From Bacillota bacterium (GTDB lineage Bacteria; Bacillota; Clostridia; Christensenellales; Aristaeellaceae): a DNA stretch of 64,000 nucleotides. The position numbers were made by a program, and so were the translations under genes. The stretch lies in assembly GCA_023421395.1 (NCBI GenBank), contig JAEZTL010000016.1, forward strand, positions 1-64,000, in the 5' to 3' direction. The notes under the pieces are model-generated. The model worked only from the letters and a program-made list of their open reading frames with translations, was not told where the DNA came from and ran no database searches. Below are positions 42,131 to 50,862 of this stretch, piece by piece (within the stretch, counting starts at the first letter, position 1; each line of letters starts with the position of its first letter).

Positions 42131-43714
42131 ATGAAACTTAAAAGGACCTTGACCGCACTCCTGGCGCTCGTCCTGTGCCTGGGCATTGCGGCCGGCCCCG
42201 CCGCGCTGGCGGAGGTGGCTGCGCCCGCCGACGTGAAAAAGGGCGGAACGCTGCTCATGTCGCTGGGCACGGAGCCGACCAACCTGAACCCCGACGGCAA
42301 CTACGACGCCAACAACGGCTGGATGATTCAGAACTGCTTCAACCGGCTGATCAAGCTGAACAGCATGCAGGAAGTGCTGCCGGACCTGGCCGAGAGCTAC
42401 GAGGTTTCCGCTGACGGCCTCGCCTACACCTTCCATCTCTATGAGAATGTGCTCTTCAGCGACGGCCAGAAGATGACCTCTGACGACGTCAAGTTCACCT
42501 TCGAAACCATCCGAGACAAGGGAACCTTCGCCTCCTACGTGATGGCGCAGGTGGACTCCATCGAATGCCCGGATGAAAATACGGTGGTCTTCCGGATGAA
42601 GGCGGTGGACGCGGCGTTCCTGTACAACATCGCCTATCAGGGCACGTTCATCCTGCCGCGGCACGCTTACGAGGGCAAGGATTGGACGGGCGCGGACGCC
42701 CTTCAGCCCCCCGTCGGCACCGGCCCCTTCGTGTTCGACAGCTGGGATCAGGGCATGCGCATCACGCTCAAACGCAATCCCAACTACTTTATGGGCCCGG
42801 ATTTGCCGTATCTGGATCAGGTGATCTTCGCCTTCGTGGCGGACGCCACCACGGCCAAGACCGCCTTCCTCGCCGGCGAATACGACATTCTGGGCGTCTT
42901 CGCCTCCACGGACTACAACGAAATGCGCGCCAATCCCGACATCCAAATGGAGGTCAATATCTACCCCAGCCGCTTCATCGTGGGGTTCAACCTGGTTCAG
43001 GCGCCCTTTGACGACCTCAAGCTCCGCCAGGCCGTCGCCGCCGCCATCAATCAGGATGAGATGATGTCCATCGCCCTCAAGGAAGTGGGCCTGAAGGCCG
43101 AACACTTCCTGAGCCCGCTGTTCCAGTGGGCGGTGGACGACAGCGTCACCGTGCCGGCCTACGACGTTGAGAAGGCCAGCAAGCTGATGGAGGAATCCGG
43201 CCTCGTCAAGGACGCGGACGGCAATTACCTGAAGGTGACGCTGGACACCATGAACTATTCGCCCTTCCCGGATCTGGCGCAGGTGTTCAAGAGCCAGATG
43301 GCGGCCGTCGGCATCGACGTGACCATCAACATGCTGGAGTATGCGTCCTTCGACGAAAAGGTGGTCAAGAACAAGGACTTCCAGCTGGCCCTCACCAGCG
43401 ACTATCAGGGCCCCGAAGTCTCCGCCATCGGCAATTCTGTCTCCAGCGGCGGCTACATGAACTACATGGGCTACGCCAATCCCGAGGTGGACAAGCTGCT
43501 CACCGAGGCGCTGGCCAAAGCCACCTTTGAGGAGCGCGCGCCGCTCTATCAAAAGGTGCAGGCCGCGATGGCGCAGGATCTGCCCTACGACGTCCTCTCC
43601 GAGTGGATCGGCTACTACCCGCACTGGAAGTTTGTGAAGGGCCATCCCGGAAGCGAGGAAGCCCGCGGCAAGACCGGCTACGGCGAGTTTACCTACGTCT
43701 GGCTGGACAGGTAG
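42131..43714 (+). CDS. Peptide ABC importer, family-5 solute-binding protein without lipobox
   Basis: 527 aa. Signal peptide KLKRTLTALLALVLCLGIAAGPAALA with ALA-E cleavage; the single Cys sits in the hydrophobic core and has no lipobox context, so lipid anchoring is unlikely. The mature protein has GGTLLMSLGTEPTNLNP, then SYEVSADGLAYTFHLYENV and TGPFVFDSWDQG, all typical of DppA/OppA. It captures peptides for the importer encoded upstream. RBS GGAGAAGGGGG. A 13-bp GC hairpin follows the stop. Confidence 0.93.
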   Translation: MKLKRTLTALLALVLCLGIAAGPAALAEVAAPADVKKGGTLLMSLGTEPTNLNPDGNYDANNGWMIQNCFNRLIKLNSMQEVLPDLAESYEVSADGLAYTFHLYENVLFSDGQKMTSDDVKFTFETIRDKGTFASYVMAQVDSIECPDENTVVFRMKAVDAAFLYNIAYQGTFILPRHAYEGKDWTGADALQPPVGTGPFVFDSWDQGMRITLKRNPNYFMGPDLPYLDQVIFAFVADATTAKTAFLAGEYDILGVFASTDYNEMRANPDIQMEVNIYPSRFIVGFNLVQAPFDDLKLRQAVAAAINQDEMMSIALKEVGLKAEHFLSPLFQWAVDDSVTVPAYDVEKASKLMEESGLVKDADGNYLKVTLDTMNYSPFPDLAQVFKSQMAAVGIDVTINMLEYASFDEKVVKNKDFQLALTSDYQGPEVSAIGNSVSSGGYMNYMGYANPEVDKLLTEALAKATFEERAPLYQKVQAAMAQDLPYDVLSEWIGYYPHWKFVKGHPGSEEARGKTGYGEFTYVWLDR

Positions 43715-43723
43715 CGCTCCGCT

Positions 43724-43752
43724 CCCGCCCGCGGGGTCTCCCCGCGGGCGGG
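43724..43752 (+). promoter_or_regulatory. Very strong intra-operon hairpin after the peptide-binding-protein gene
   Basis: 13-bp perfect stem (43724-43736 with 43740-43752), three-base loop TCT, no T-tract. Same arrangement as after the sugar-binding-protein genes. Confidence 0.6.
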
Positions 43753-43785
43753 ATTCCATCCCATTCTGACGAACGCAGGTGTGCA

Positions 43786-45135
43786 ATGAATATACCGAGC
43801 ATCCTCTCCCGGATTCCGGATTCCAAGGCGTTCTACACCGTGGATGAGATGGCGGCCCGGGGCCGCGAGCTGGCGGAACGATTCCCCGGCGCCGTCACCC
43901 GGTTCAGCGCCGGGCGGTCCCGCCAGGGCGATGATCTTTGGTGCCTGAAGCTGGGCGACGGGGCGAAAAACGCCCTGTGTTTCGCCTGCCCGCACCCCAA
44001 CGAGCCCATCGGCGCCATGACGCTCCTGGCCCTGGCGGAAATCCTGGCGGGCGACCCGGGCCTTCTCCGGGAGACGGGGATGACCTGGTATTTGATCCCC
44101 TCGATCGACCCCGATGGTACCCGGCTCAACGAAGGCTGGTTCAAGGGCCCGTTCAGTCTGGAGCGGTACATCCGCGGCTTCTACCGGCCCGCCGGCTCCC
44201 GGCAGGTGGAGTGGACGTTCCCGTTCCGCTATAACGGCATGTGGTTTGACCGCCCGATTCCCGAAACGCGGGCGCTGATGGATCTCGTCGGGCGGCTCCG
44301 GCCGCAACTGGTCTATTCGCTGCACAACAGCGCCTTTGGCGGGGCGTACTGGTACGTCACAAACGGCGACCCCAGCCTTTGCGAAAAGCTGGAGGGCGCG
44401 GCGCTCCGGCAGGGCGTCCCGCTGCACCTCGGGGAGCCGGAATCGCCCTACATCACCAAGCATTCGAAAGCCGTGCACAGCATGATGAGCCTCAGGCAGT
44501 ACTACGAGTACCGCGCGCGCCTGGGGCTGGCGGTTCCGGAGGGCGAGCTCTCCTCGGGCACATGCAGCGCGGACTACGTCGCCACCATCTGCGAGAGTCT
44601 TGTGCTGATGGCGGAGCTCCCGTATTTCCTGGTCCGGGGGATCGACGACGAGGCGCCCTCCGGCATCAGCCGCCGGGACGCGCTTCGGGAGAAGGCCCTG
44701 CGAAGGGCACGGCACAGCGCTTTCCTGCGCGGGTGCTGGCGTGAGGTTCGTCCGCTCTTCGGGGAGGATAACCCCTTCCCGCTCCTGGTGGATGACGCCA
44801 TGGCCGCCTATGACGCCGGGGAAGCGGCGGGGGAGGGCGCGGATTTTGACCGCCCCGCCAGCCGGGCCGAGGCGCTGGACAGCCTCAGGCTCTCGGAAAT
44901 CTTCGAGGCGCTGGATCTGGCGCTGGCCCTGCGGGCCTGCGCCTTCGAGCTTGCGCGCCGCGAGGACGCGGGCGAGCGGGCGCGGCTCACCGGCGCTCGC
45001 GACGGATTGGACGAGCGCCTGACATGGCTGTGCCGGGAACTCGAGGCCGGGTGCGCGTATGAGGCGGCGTCGATTAGGCGGCTGGTAAGCGTACAGCTGG
45101 AGTCGGTGCTTCAGGCCATCGACTACTGCCCGTAA
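43786..45135 (+). CDS. M14-family zinc carboxypeptidase-like protein
   Basis: 449 aa, no signal peptide. PHPNEPIGAMTLL is the HxxE zinc motif, YSLHNSAFGGAYW the third zinc His, and ELPYFLV provides the catalytic Glu. It should release C-terminal residues, perhaps D-amino acids or murein-type peptides as some bacterial M14 enzymes do; that is a guess. ATG 43786 is chosen by the start of the conserved region and GCAGGTG upstream. The hairpin between it and the binding protein may dampen its expression. Confidence 0.82.
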   Translation: MNIPSILSRIPDSKAFYTVDEMAARGRELAERFPGAVTRFSAGRSRQGDDLWCLKLGDGAKNALCFACPHPNEPIGAMTLLALAEILAGDPGLLRETGMTWYLIPSIDPDGTRLNEGWFKGPFSLERYIRGFYRPAGSRQVEWTFPFRYNGMWFDRPIPETRALMDLVGRLRPQLVYSLHNSAFGGAYWYVTNGDPSLCEKLEGAALRQGVPLHLGEPESPYITKHSKAVHSMMSLRQYYEYRARLGLAVPEGELSSGTCSADYVATICESLVLMAELPYFLVRGIDDEAPSGISRRDALREKALRRARHSAFLRGCWREVRPLFGEDNPFPLLVDDAMAAYDAGEAAGEGADFDRPASRAEALDSLRLSEIFEALDLALALRACAFELARREDAGERARLTGARDGLDERLTWLCRELEAGCAYEAASIRRLVSVQLESVLQAIDYCP

Positions 45136-45150
45136 GGAGATGGAGGCAAC

Positions 45151-46938
45151 ATGACGCGGCCGGAAACCTGGGACCTCTCGGTTTTGTACGCCGGGCTGGA
45201 CGATCCCCGCTGGCAGGCGGATTTTGGCGCGGCGCTGGAGGCGTCGCAGGATGCGCTGGATTATGTGAAGGCGCTGACGCCCGAAGCGTTTGGCGAAAAA
45301 ACCTGCGCCGAGGCGCTCGGGCGAATCGACGGCGCGCTCAATCTTGCTTCGAAGACCACCACCTTCGCGACGATGCTGCACATCGCGTCCAGCGCCCGGC
45401 AGGATGCCCTGAACGCGCTGGAGCGGCTGGATCAGGCCGGCGCGCGGAATGCCGCCGCGGTGAGCGCTCTCTCTCGGCTCATCCATACAACGGGTGCGGC
45501 GGAGCCGCTTTCGCGGGCCCCCGCGCTTTCGGCGTACGCCGCCTTTTTCCGCCGTCAGGCGGAGGCCGCGCCCCACATCCTGCCGGAGGAGACGGAAGCT
45601 GTGGTGCTTCGTATGCAGCAGACGGGCGGCCAGAGTTGGGGCCGCCTTCGGGGCGTCATGGAGGCCGGCATGACGGCGGAGGTGACGCTTGACGGAGAAG
45701 TCCGGACGCTCCCCGTCACCCAGGTGCGCGCGCTTTTTGCCGATGAAGACCCGGAAGTGCGCCTTCGGGCCCTGCGGGCGGACATCGAGGCCGCGCGCGG
45801 ATCGGCGGCGGTGTTCGCCGCGTGCCTTAACGGCATCAAGGGCGAGGCCCTCGCCATCGCGAAGCTCAAGGGGTTTGACGGCGTGCTGGATTGGATGCTG
45901 TTCCTCTCCCGCATGCGGCGCGCCACGCTGGACGCGCTGAACGCCGCGATCCGGGAGGCGCTGCCCGCCTTCCGGCGCTTTCTCGCGGTTAAGGCCCGCC
46001 TTATGGGGCGCGAAAAGGGCCTTGCCTACTGCGATATCGGCGCGCCGCTCTTCGGGGAAGGCCGCCGTTTCAGCCTGGAGGAAGCGCGGCGCTTTCTGGT
46101 GGACGCGTTCTCCGGCGCGGACAGGGGCCTTGCGGCTTTTGCGGACAGCGCCTTCCGGAACCGCTGGATCGACGCCATGCCGCGCGCGGGCAAGCAGGGC
46201 GGCGCCATGTGCATCCCGCTGCACACCGCGCGGGAGAGCCGGATCTTCGCCAACTTCGACGGCAGTCTTTCGGGTGTGGTGACGCTGGCCCACGAGCTGG
46301 GCCACGCGTGGCACGACCGGAGCATGTTCCGCCTGCCGCTTTTGATGCGCGACGCCCCGACGCCGGTGTGCGAAACGGCGTCCACTTTCAACGAAACCCT
46401 GGTGTACGAGCGCGCGCTTGCGGGCACGTCCGGGCGCGAGCGCCTCGACCGGCTGAACGCCGTGCTCTCCGGCGCGACCCAGGTGGTCGTGGACATCTTC
46501 AGCCGCTTTCTCTTCGAGGACGAAGTGCTCAGACGGCGCGAAGGCGGCGGGCTGGATGCGGATGCGCTCTGCGCCATCATGCGTGAGAGCCAGCGCGCCG
46601 CCTACGGGAGCAGCCTGGATCCGGACGCCATGCACCCCTACATGTGGGTGGACAAGGTGCATTACTACATTCCGGATTTCCACTACTACAACTTCCCCTA
46701 CGCCTTCGGCCTTTTGTTTGCCCGGGGGCTCTATCGCGCCTATGGGCGCGACCCGCAAGGTTTTTTTGAGCGCTATGACCGGTTCCTGGAGCAGACCTGT
46801 ACGCTGAGCGTGGAGGAAGCGGGCGGGAATATGGGGCTGGACCTCACGCAAATCGCCTTCTGGAGGGACGCGTTGGGCGATTTTGAAACCATGGCGGACG
46901 AATTTGAACGCCTCGCCGGGGAGGAAGGATGCCTGTGA
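45151..46938 (+). CDS. pepF: M3-family oligoendopeptidase (PepF-like)
   Basis: 595 aa, the usual PepF length. LAHELGHAWHDRSM near residue 380 is the HExxH zinc site, with the Glu ligand in CETASTFNE. YIPDFHYYNFPYAFG near the C-terminus is the conserved substrate loop. It is a cytoplasmic enzyme cutting peptides of about 6-17 residues, which fits between the importer and the exopeptidases encoded on both sides. RBS AAGGAGATGGAGG upstream of ATG 45151. Confidence 0.95.
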   Translation: MTRPETWDLSVLYAGLDDPRWQADFGAALEASQDALDYVKALTPEAFGEKTCAEALGRIDGALNLASKTTTFATMLHIASSARQDALNALERLDQAGARNAAAVSALSRLIHTTGAAEPLSRAPALSAYAAFFRRQAEAAPHILPEETEAVVLRMQQTGGQSWGRLRGVMEAGMTAEVTLDGEVRTLPVTQVRALFADEDPEVRLRALRADIEAARGSAAVFAACLNGIKGEALAIAKLKGFDGVLDWMLFLSRMRRATLDALNAAIREALPAFRRFLAVKARLMGREKGLAYCDIGAPLFGEGRRFSLEEARRFLVDAFSGADRGLAAFADSAFRNRWIDAMPRAGKQGGAMCIPLHTARESRIFANFDGSLSGVVTLAHELGHAWHDRSMFRLPLLMRDAPTPVCETASTFNETLVYERALAGTSGRERLDRLNAVLSGATQVVVDIFSRFLFEDEVLRRREGGGLDADALCAIMRESQRAAYGSSLDPDAMHPYMWVDKVHYYIPDFHYYNFPYAFGLLFARGLYRAYGRDPQGFFERYDRFLEQTCTLSVEEAGGNMGLDLTQIAFWRDALGDFETMADEFERLAGEEGCL

Positions 46939-48554
46939 GAACGGTAAGGGAGCTATTGCTGGAATTGGTGGGCGCACGCGGCGTCACGGGTACGGCCGGG
47001 GAACGGGACGTGGCGCGGAAGATCCTTGATCTCGTCCGGGAGGATCCCTATTTCGCGCGGCATCCCGACTGCTGCGGGGCGTGGGACGGCGGCGATTCGC
47101 TGGGGCGCCCGGTGGTCTGGGCGCTGAAGAAGGGGAGCGGCCGGCGCACCGTGGTATTGACCGGCCACTACGACACGGTGGATACCGCCTGTTACGGCGT
47201 GTTCGAACCGTACGCGCTGGCCCCATACGCGCTCAGATCGGCCCTTTCCGCCGCTCCGCCGGAGGACGAGGAGCTGCGGCGCGACCTCGCGGATGAAAAC
47301 TGGATGTTCGGGCGGGGCTGCGCCGACATGAAGGCCGGGCTGGCGCTGAACCTGAACGCGCTGTACGAATATGAACCCGGCGAGGTCAACGTGCTCTTCA
47401 CGGCGGTCAGCGACGAAGAAAACCTTTCCGCCGGCGCGCGCCAGGCGGTCGGCCTGTACCATCTGCTGCGGGAGCGGTTTGGCCTGGATTACGCCGTGGC
47501 GGTGGTCAGCGAGCCCGTCGAACGGGCGGAGGGCGCGCCGCACCCCGTCATCAACGGCAGCGCGGGCAAAATCCTGCCTGTGGTGGTGGCGCGGGGCATT
47601 CCGGCCCACAGCGCCAGCATGCTGCGAGGGATCAATTCAGCCCACCTGATCGCAAACGTGATCCGGGAAACCGAGTACGATACCGCCTTCCTGTCCCAAG
47701 GCGGCAGCCTCTTTACGGAACCGCCCGCCGCGCAGATGGTGCGCGACCTCAAGGCGGGGTACGACGTATCCATGCCCGAATACACGGCGGCGGCGTTCAA
47801 CATGACGTTTTTCTGCGGAACGGACCCCGTCGCGCTGATGGAGCGGCTCCTTGAAAACTGCCGGTCGGCCGCGGAGGCGCTGATTATGCGCTATGAGGCC
47901 TGCCTGGACGACATGGAGCGGACGGGCAGGATCGGCCCGGACCGGCGCAAAAACTTTGCCGTCCGGGTGGTGACGCTGGAGGAACTGGAGGCCGAGACCT
48001 ACGCGCGGAGCGGGTTTGAAGACTATCGGCGGGAGGCCAAGGCGCGAAGCGCCCGGCTGGTCGCCGGCGGCGGCAACCTCCTCGCGGCCAGCGTCGAATA
48101 CATTCGCGACATCATGGCGTTCGCCGGCGGCGGGGCCATGATGGTGGCGGGCATCGCCCCGCCCTACTATCCCGCGGTCAACAACGATTTTCTGCAAAAG
48201 GATGTCGCGCCCATCGTGCGGGACGCCATCCGGTCGCTGGAGGATCAGGGCATTCGCGCCGAGCGTGAGGATTACTCCCAGGCCATGATGGACCTGAGCT
48301 ACATGTCCTGTGCGAACCCGGAGAGCGCGCGCCGGGTGATGGGCAACATGCCGCTGCCCGCGAGCCTCTATGACATGGACATCGGCGGCATGGCGGCGCT
48401 GGAAATCCCCGCACTGGTCATCGGCCCGGCCAGAAAGGAGATCCATCAACTTGGGGAGCGCGTGTACCTGCCGGACGTGGAGCAGGCGCTGCCCGCCGTC
48501 TTCCGGCAAATCATCCGAAGCACCGAAAAACCGGCCGATAAGGAGAAGGAATGA
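46929..48554 (+). CDS. M20-family peptidase, RocB-like
   Basis: 541 aa, longer than most M20 enzymes and resembling the arginine-utilisation protein RocB. GHYDTVD (zinc His/Asp), GRGCADMKAG (bridging Asp), SDEENLS (catalytic Glu) and IPAHSASMLRGINSAHLI are visible. The role of RocB proteins is poorly known; here it is likely one of the terminal peptidases of the operon. It begins 10 bp inside pepF (GGGAGGAAGG upstream of ATG 46929), so it is translationally coupled. Confidence 0.88.
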   Translation: MPVRTVRELLLELVGARGVTGTAGERDVARKILDLVREDPYFARHPDCCGAWDGGDSLGRPVVWALKKGSGRRTVVLTGHYDTVDTACYGVFEPYALAPYALRSALSAAPPEDEELRRDLADENWMFGRGCADMKAGLALNLNALYEYEPGEVNVLFTAVSDEENLSAGARQAVGLYHLLRERFGLDYAVAVVSEPVERAEGAPHPVINGSAGKILPVVVARGIPAHSASMLRGINSAHLIANVIRETEYDTAFLSQGGSLFTEPPAAQMVRDLKAGYDVSMPEYTAAAFNMTFFCGTDPVALMERLLENCRSAAEALIMRYEACLDDMERTGRIGPDRRKNFAVRVVTLEELEAETYARSGFEDYRREAKARSARLVAGGGNLLAASVEYIRDIMAFAGGGAMMVAGIAPPYYPAVNNDFLQKDVAPIVRDAIRSLEDQGIRAEREDYSQAMMDLSYMSCANPESARRVMGNMPLPASLYDMDIGGMAALEIPALVIGPARKEIHQLGERVYLPDVEQALPAVFRQIIRSTEKPADKEKE

Positions 48555-49021
48555 TGAATCGCATGCATTTGCAGGATCGCTATCGGGATGAAGCCTGGGC
48601 CATGGAGCAGTTTGAAGCGGCCGAGTACGCCTGTGTTGCGGTGAACGGGGAGGACGGCGCACCCTACAACGTTCCGCTCTGCGTGGTGCGCATCGGCGAC
48701 GCGCTCTGCTTCCATACCGCGCTGGAGGGGCTGGCGGTGGATCTGTTCCGGCGGGACGGGCGCGCCTGCGCGAGCTGCACCACCTACACCCTTCGGGACC
48801 CGGAGCACACCACGCTGCTGTTTCGGTCCGCCATGGCGTTCGGCGTGATCTCCGAAGTGACGGACATCGAGGAAAAGCGGAAGATCATGTCCCGCTATTT
48901 TGAAAAATACCTGCCGGGGGACGGGCAGGCGGAAGCCTACGCAGTGCGCGCCTCCACCCGCGCGGCCGTCTGGCGCCTTGACGTCCGGGAGGCCGTCGGC
49001 AAGGAGAACAAAGCGGAGTAG
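48551..49021 (+). CDS. Pyridoxamine-5'-phosphate-oxidase-fold flavoprotein (NimA-like)
   Basis: 156 aa split-barrel flavin-binding protein. DRYRDEAWAMEQFEAAEYACVAV and PYNVPLCVVRIGDALCFHTA resemble the PNPOx-like/NimA family. Enzymes of this group bind FMN and carry out reductions of unclear physiological role. It overlaps the RocB-like gene by ATGA (GGAGAAGGA upstream), so it belongs to the peptide operon. A strong terminator follows at 49073. Confidence 0.85.
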   Translation: MMNRMHLQDRYRDEAWAMEQFEAAEYACVAVNGEDGAPYNVPLCVVRIGDALCFHTALEGLAVDLFRRDGRACASCTTYTLRDPEHTTLLFRSAMAFGVISEVTDIEEKRKIMSRYFEKYLPGDGQAEAYAVRASTRAAVWRLDVREAVGKENKAE

Positions 49022-49072
49022 CCTGGCGCCGGGCTTTCGCCGAGTCGGAGGCCGCGTCACAAGCCCGTATGG

Positions 49073-49098
49073 GGCGGTCGCGTTCGACCGCCTTTTTT
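49073..49098 (+). terminator. Terminator of the peptide operon
   Basis: 8-bp stem GGCGGTCG / CGACCGCC with loop CGTT, then TTTTTT. Confidence 0.85.
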
Positions 49099-49139
49099 CA
49101 TTTTGCGAGCCTTTCTGCCGCCTTTCAAGCCGCGTCCGA

Positions 49140-49194
49140 TTTCACACAGCTTCCCGGTGGCTTTCACACGGCTTGCGCATGGCGGCGCTATGAT
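49140..49194 (+). promoter_or_regulatory. Promoter with 22-bp-spaced direct repeats (candidate OmpR-type regulator site)
   Basis: TTTCACACAGCTT (49140-49152) and TTTCACACGGCTT (49162-49174) repeat with 22-bp spacing, the second covering the -35 position of a -10 TATGAT (49189-49194). No good -35 hexamer is present, as in activator-dependent promoters. CCTTTC also repeats at 49110 and 49121, 11 bp apart. Confidence 0.55.
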
Positions 49195-49242
49195 GTACTC
49201 GTCCCCAGGAAAGGCGGACAGGATGAAAAGGAGATGGAAAAC

Positions 49243-50073
49243 ATGACCAGAAGGAACAATCGGAAGATGAAGTGGAGCGCGGGATTCGTCGCGCTGGTCC
49301 TGGCGGTGGCAATTCCGGTGCTGGGTGTGGCGGAGGCGACCCAGGCGACCGCCCCGGCGACTGAAGCGACCACGACGACCCCGGCGGACGGAACCAGCAG
49401 TGCGACCACCACCCAGCCGATGGGCCGCGGCAATGGCAATGGCCTCGGCGGCAATGGCAATGGCCTCGGCGGCTACGGCAGCGGACTCGGCGGCTACGGG
49501 CTGGATGTCAGCGGCCTGACCGATGAGCAGAAGACCGCCTACGACAGCGCGGTCGCGCTCTACGAGCAGGTGGAGGATCAGGTGCTGCAGGACCTCGTGA
49601 CGGCGGGCGCCGTGACCCAGGCGGACGTCGATGCCTATGCCACGCTCCGGACCAACCGGGCGTCGCTCTGTGAGCTCGATCAGTCCGGCTGGACGGCCGA
49701 CCAGTACAAGGCGTTTTATGAAGCCAACCAGAAGACGGGCGACGAGCGCACGGCGTCCCTGCAGGCCCTCGTCACCGCGGGCCAGTTGACTCAGGCCCAG
49801 GCGGACGCGCTGAGCGCGGTGGGCCAGGACGATCTGTGGAGCAAGATTTCCCAGAATGCCAGCACCAATTCGGCCATTGAGAGCGCCTTCGAGACGATGC
49901 GGCAGGCGCGGCAGACGCTGACGAGCACTTTGAATACCGCGGGCATTGAGAGCATGGGCAAGGGCGGCATGTTCGGCGGGTTCGGCATGGGTGAGGACTT
50001 CGGCCGGGGCCGGAACGGCAGCAGCCAGAACGGCAATTCCGGCATGCGGGGCGGCCAGGGCGGCCGCAGGTAA
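49243..50073 (+). CDS. Secreted LTxxQ-motif protein (CpxP/Spy- or DUF2680-like)
   Basis: 276 aa from ATG 49243 (AGGAG at 49229-49233; ATG 49234 is too close). Signal peptide about 1-32. A Thr-rich stretch, then Gly/Asn repeats (GNGNGLGG, GYGSGLGG) at about 60-85. The helical middle carries LTDEQ and LTQAQ, the LTxxQ motif of Spy/CpxP chaperone-sensors, and two AGxxTQAxxDA units as in DUF2680 proteins. The C-terminal tail is Gly/Arg/Ser-rich. It directly precedes an OmpR-type regulator and kinase and is preceded by direct repeats typical of such regulators, so an envelope-stress sensor or effector for that pair is likely. Confidence 0.75.
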   Translation: MTRRNNRKMKWSAGFVALVLAVAIPVLGVAEATQATAPATEATTTTPADGTSSATTTQPMGRGNGNGLGGNGNGLGGYGSGLGGYGLDVSGLTDEQKTAYDSAVALYEQVEDQVLQDLVTAGAVTQADVDAYATLRTNRASLCELDQSGWTADQYKAFYEANQKTGDERTASLQALVTAGQLTQAQADALSAVGQDDLWSKISQNASTNSAIESAFETMRQARQTLTSTLNTAGIESMGKGGMFGGFGMGEDFGRGRNGSSQNGNSGMRGGQGGRR

Positions 50074-50096
50074 AAACTGCGAGGATTTTCAGCGCG

Positions 50097-50126
50097 GGGC
50101 GGGGAGGGGAAACCTCCCCGCCCTTT
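50097..50126 (+). terminator. Terminator after the LTxxQ gene
   Basis: 11-bp stem GGGCGGGGAGG / CCTCCCCGCCC with loop GGAAA, then TTT. It borders the promoter of the regulator gene. Confidence 0.65.
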
Positions 50127-50152
50127 GCGAATGGGCGGGCGCGTGGTATAAT
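50124..50152 (+). promoter_or_regulatory. Promoter of the two-component operon (extended -10)
   Basis: TGGTATAAT: TATAAT at 50147-50152 with TG upstream (extended -10). Weak -35 TTTGCG (50124-50129), 17-bp spacer. Confidence 0.65.
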
Positions 50153-50181
50153 CTGCCCATCAGCATCAGGAGGCGGGCGGC

Positions 50182-50862
50182 GTGAGGATACTCATCGTGG
50201 ATGACGAACAGGGCATCCGTGCGGTCATCCGGGAATACGTGGAGTTCGAAGGCTATGAGGCCGACGAGGCCCGGGATGGCATGGAGGCGGTGGAGATGTG
50301 CCGCGCCCGGGATTACGACATCGTGATCATGGATGCGATGATGCCCCGGCTGGACGGCTTCTCGGCGGCCAAGCAGATCCGGAAGGAAAAGGACATTCCG
50401 GTTCTGATGCTCAGCGCGCGGGGAGAGGAGTATGACAAGCTCTTCGGCTTCGAGATGGGCGCGGACGATTACGTGGTCAAGCCCTTCTCTCCCAAGGAAC
50501 TGCTGGCGCGGGTGAACGTGATCGTCAGGCGTCACCAGGCGGCTTCGTGCGCACAAAAGGGCGACGGTGCGGGCGCGCTGGCGTTCGGGGGCCTCAAGAT
50601 CGACACGCTGGGCCGCAGCGTCACCGTGGATGGGCGGAAGGCCGACCTGACCCCCAAGGAGTACGAACTGCTCCAGTACCTGGCGCAGAACAAAAACATC
50701 GCGCTGACGAGAGAGCAGATCCTCTCCGCCGTCTGGGGATACGATTACTATGGCGACGACCGCACCGTGGACGCCCAGGTAAAGCTGCTGCGCGGAAACC
50801 TGGGGCCGTACCGGGACATGATCGTCACGCTCCGAGGGGTGGGGTATAAATTTGAAACTTGA
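50182..50862 (+). CDS. OmpR/PhoB-family response regulator
   Basis: 226 aa from GTG 50182 (AGGAGGCGG upstream). Receiver domain: acidic pair in IVDDEQ, phospho-acceptor Asp in VIMDAMMPRLDG, switch Ser in MLSARGEE, conserved Lys in YVVKPFSPKEL. C-terminal winged helix at about 130-226 (LTPKEYELLQYLAQNKNIAL; VWGYDYYGDDRTVDAQVKLL; RGVGYKF). It binds direct repeats as a dimer; the 22-bp repeats upstream of the LTxxQ gene are good target candidates. Its last bases overlap the kinase gene. Confidence 0.95.
   Translation: MRILIVDDEQGIRAVIREYVEFEGYEADEARDGMEAVEMCRARDYDIVIMDAMMPRLDGFSAAKQIRKEKDIPVLMLSARGEEYDKLFGFEMGADDYVVKPFSPKELLARVNVIVRRHQAASCAQKGDGAGALAFGGLKIDTLGRSVTVDGRKADLTPKEYELLQYLAQNKNIALTREQILSAVWGYDYYGDDRTVDAQVKLLRGNLGPYRDMIVTLRGVGYKFET

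Noticed and set aside
43693..46977. 1094-codon open frame on the minus strand
   Set aside because: It lies antisense to three well-supported peptidase genes, has the Arg/Pro/His-rich composition of antisense frames in GC-rich DNA, and shows no domain.
49429..49500. GGCAATGGCAATGGCCTC-type repeats as a possible DNA element
   Set aside because: They encode the Gly/Asn repeats of the secreted LTxxQ protein in frame.
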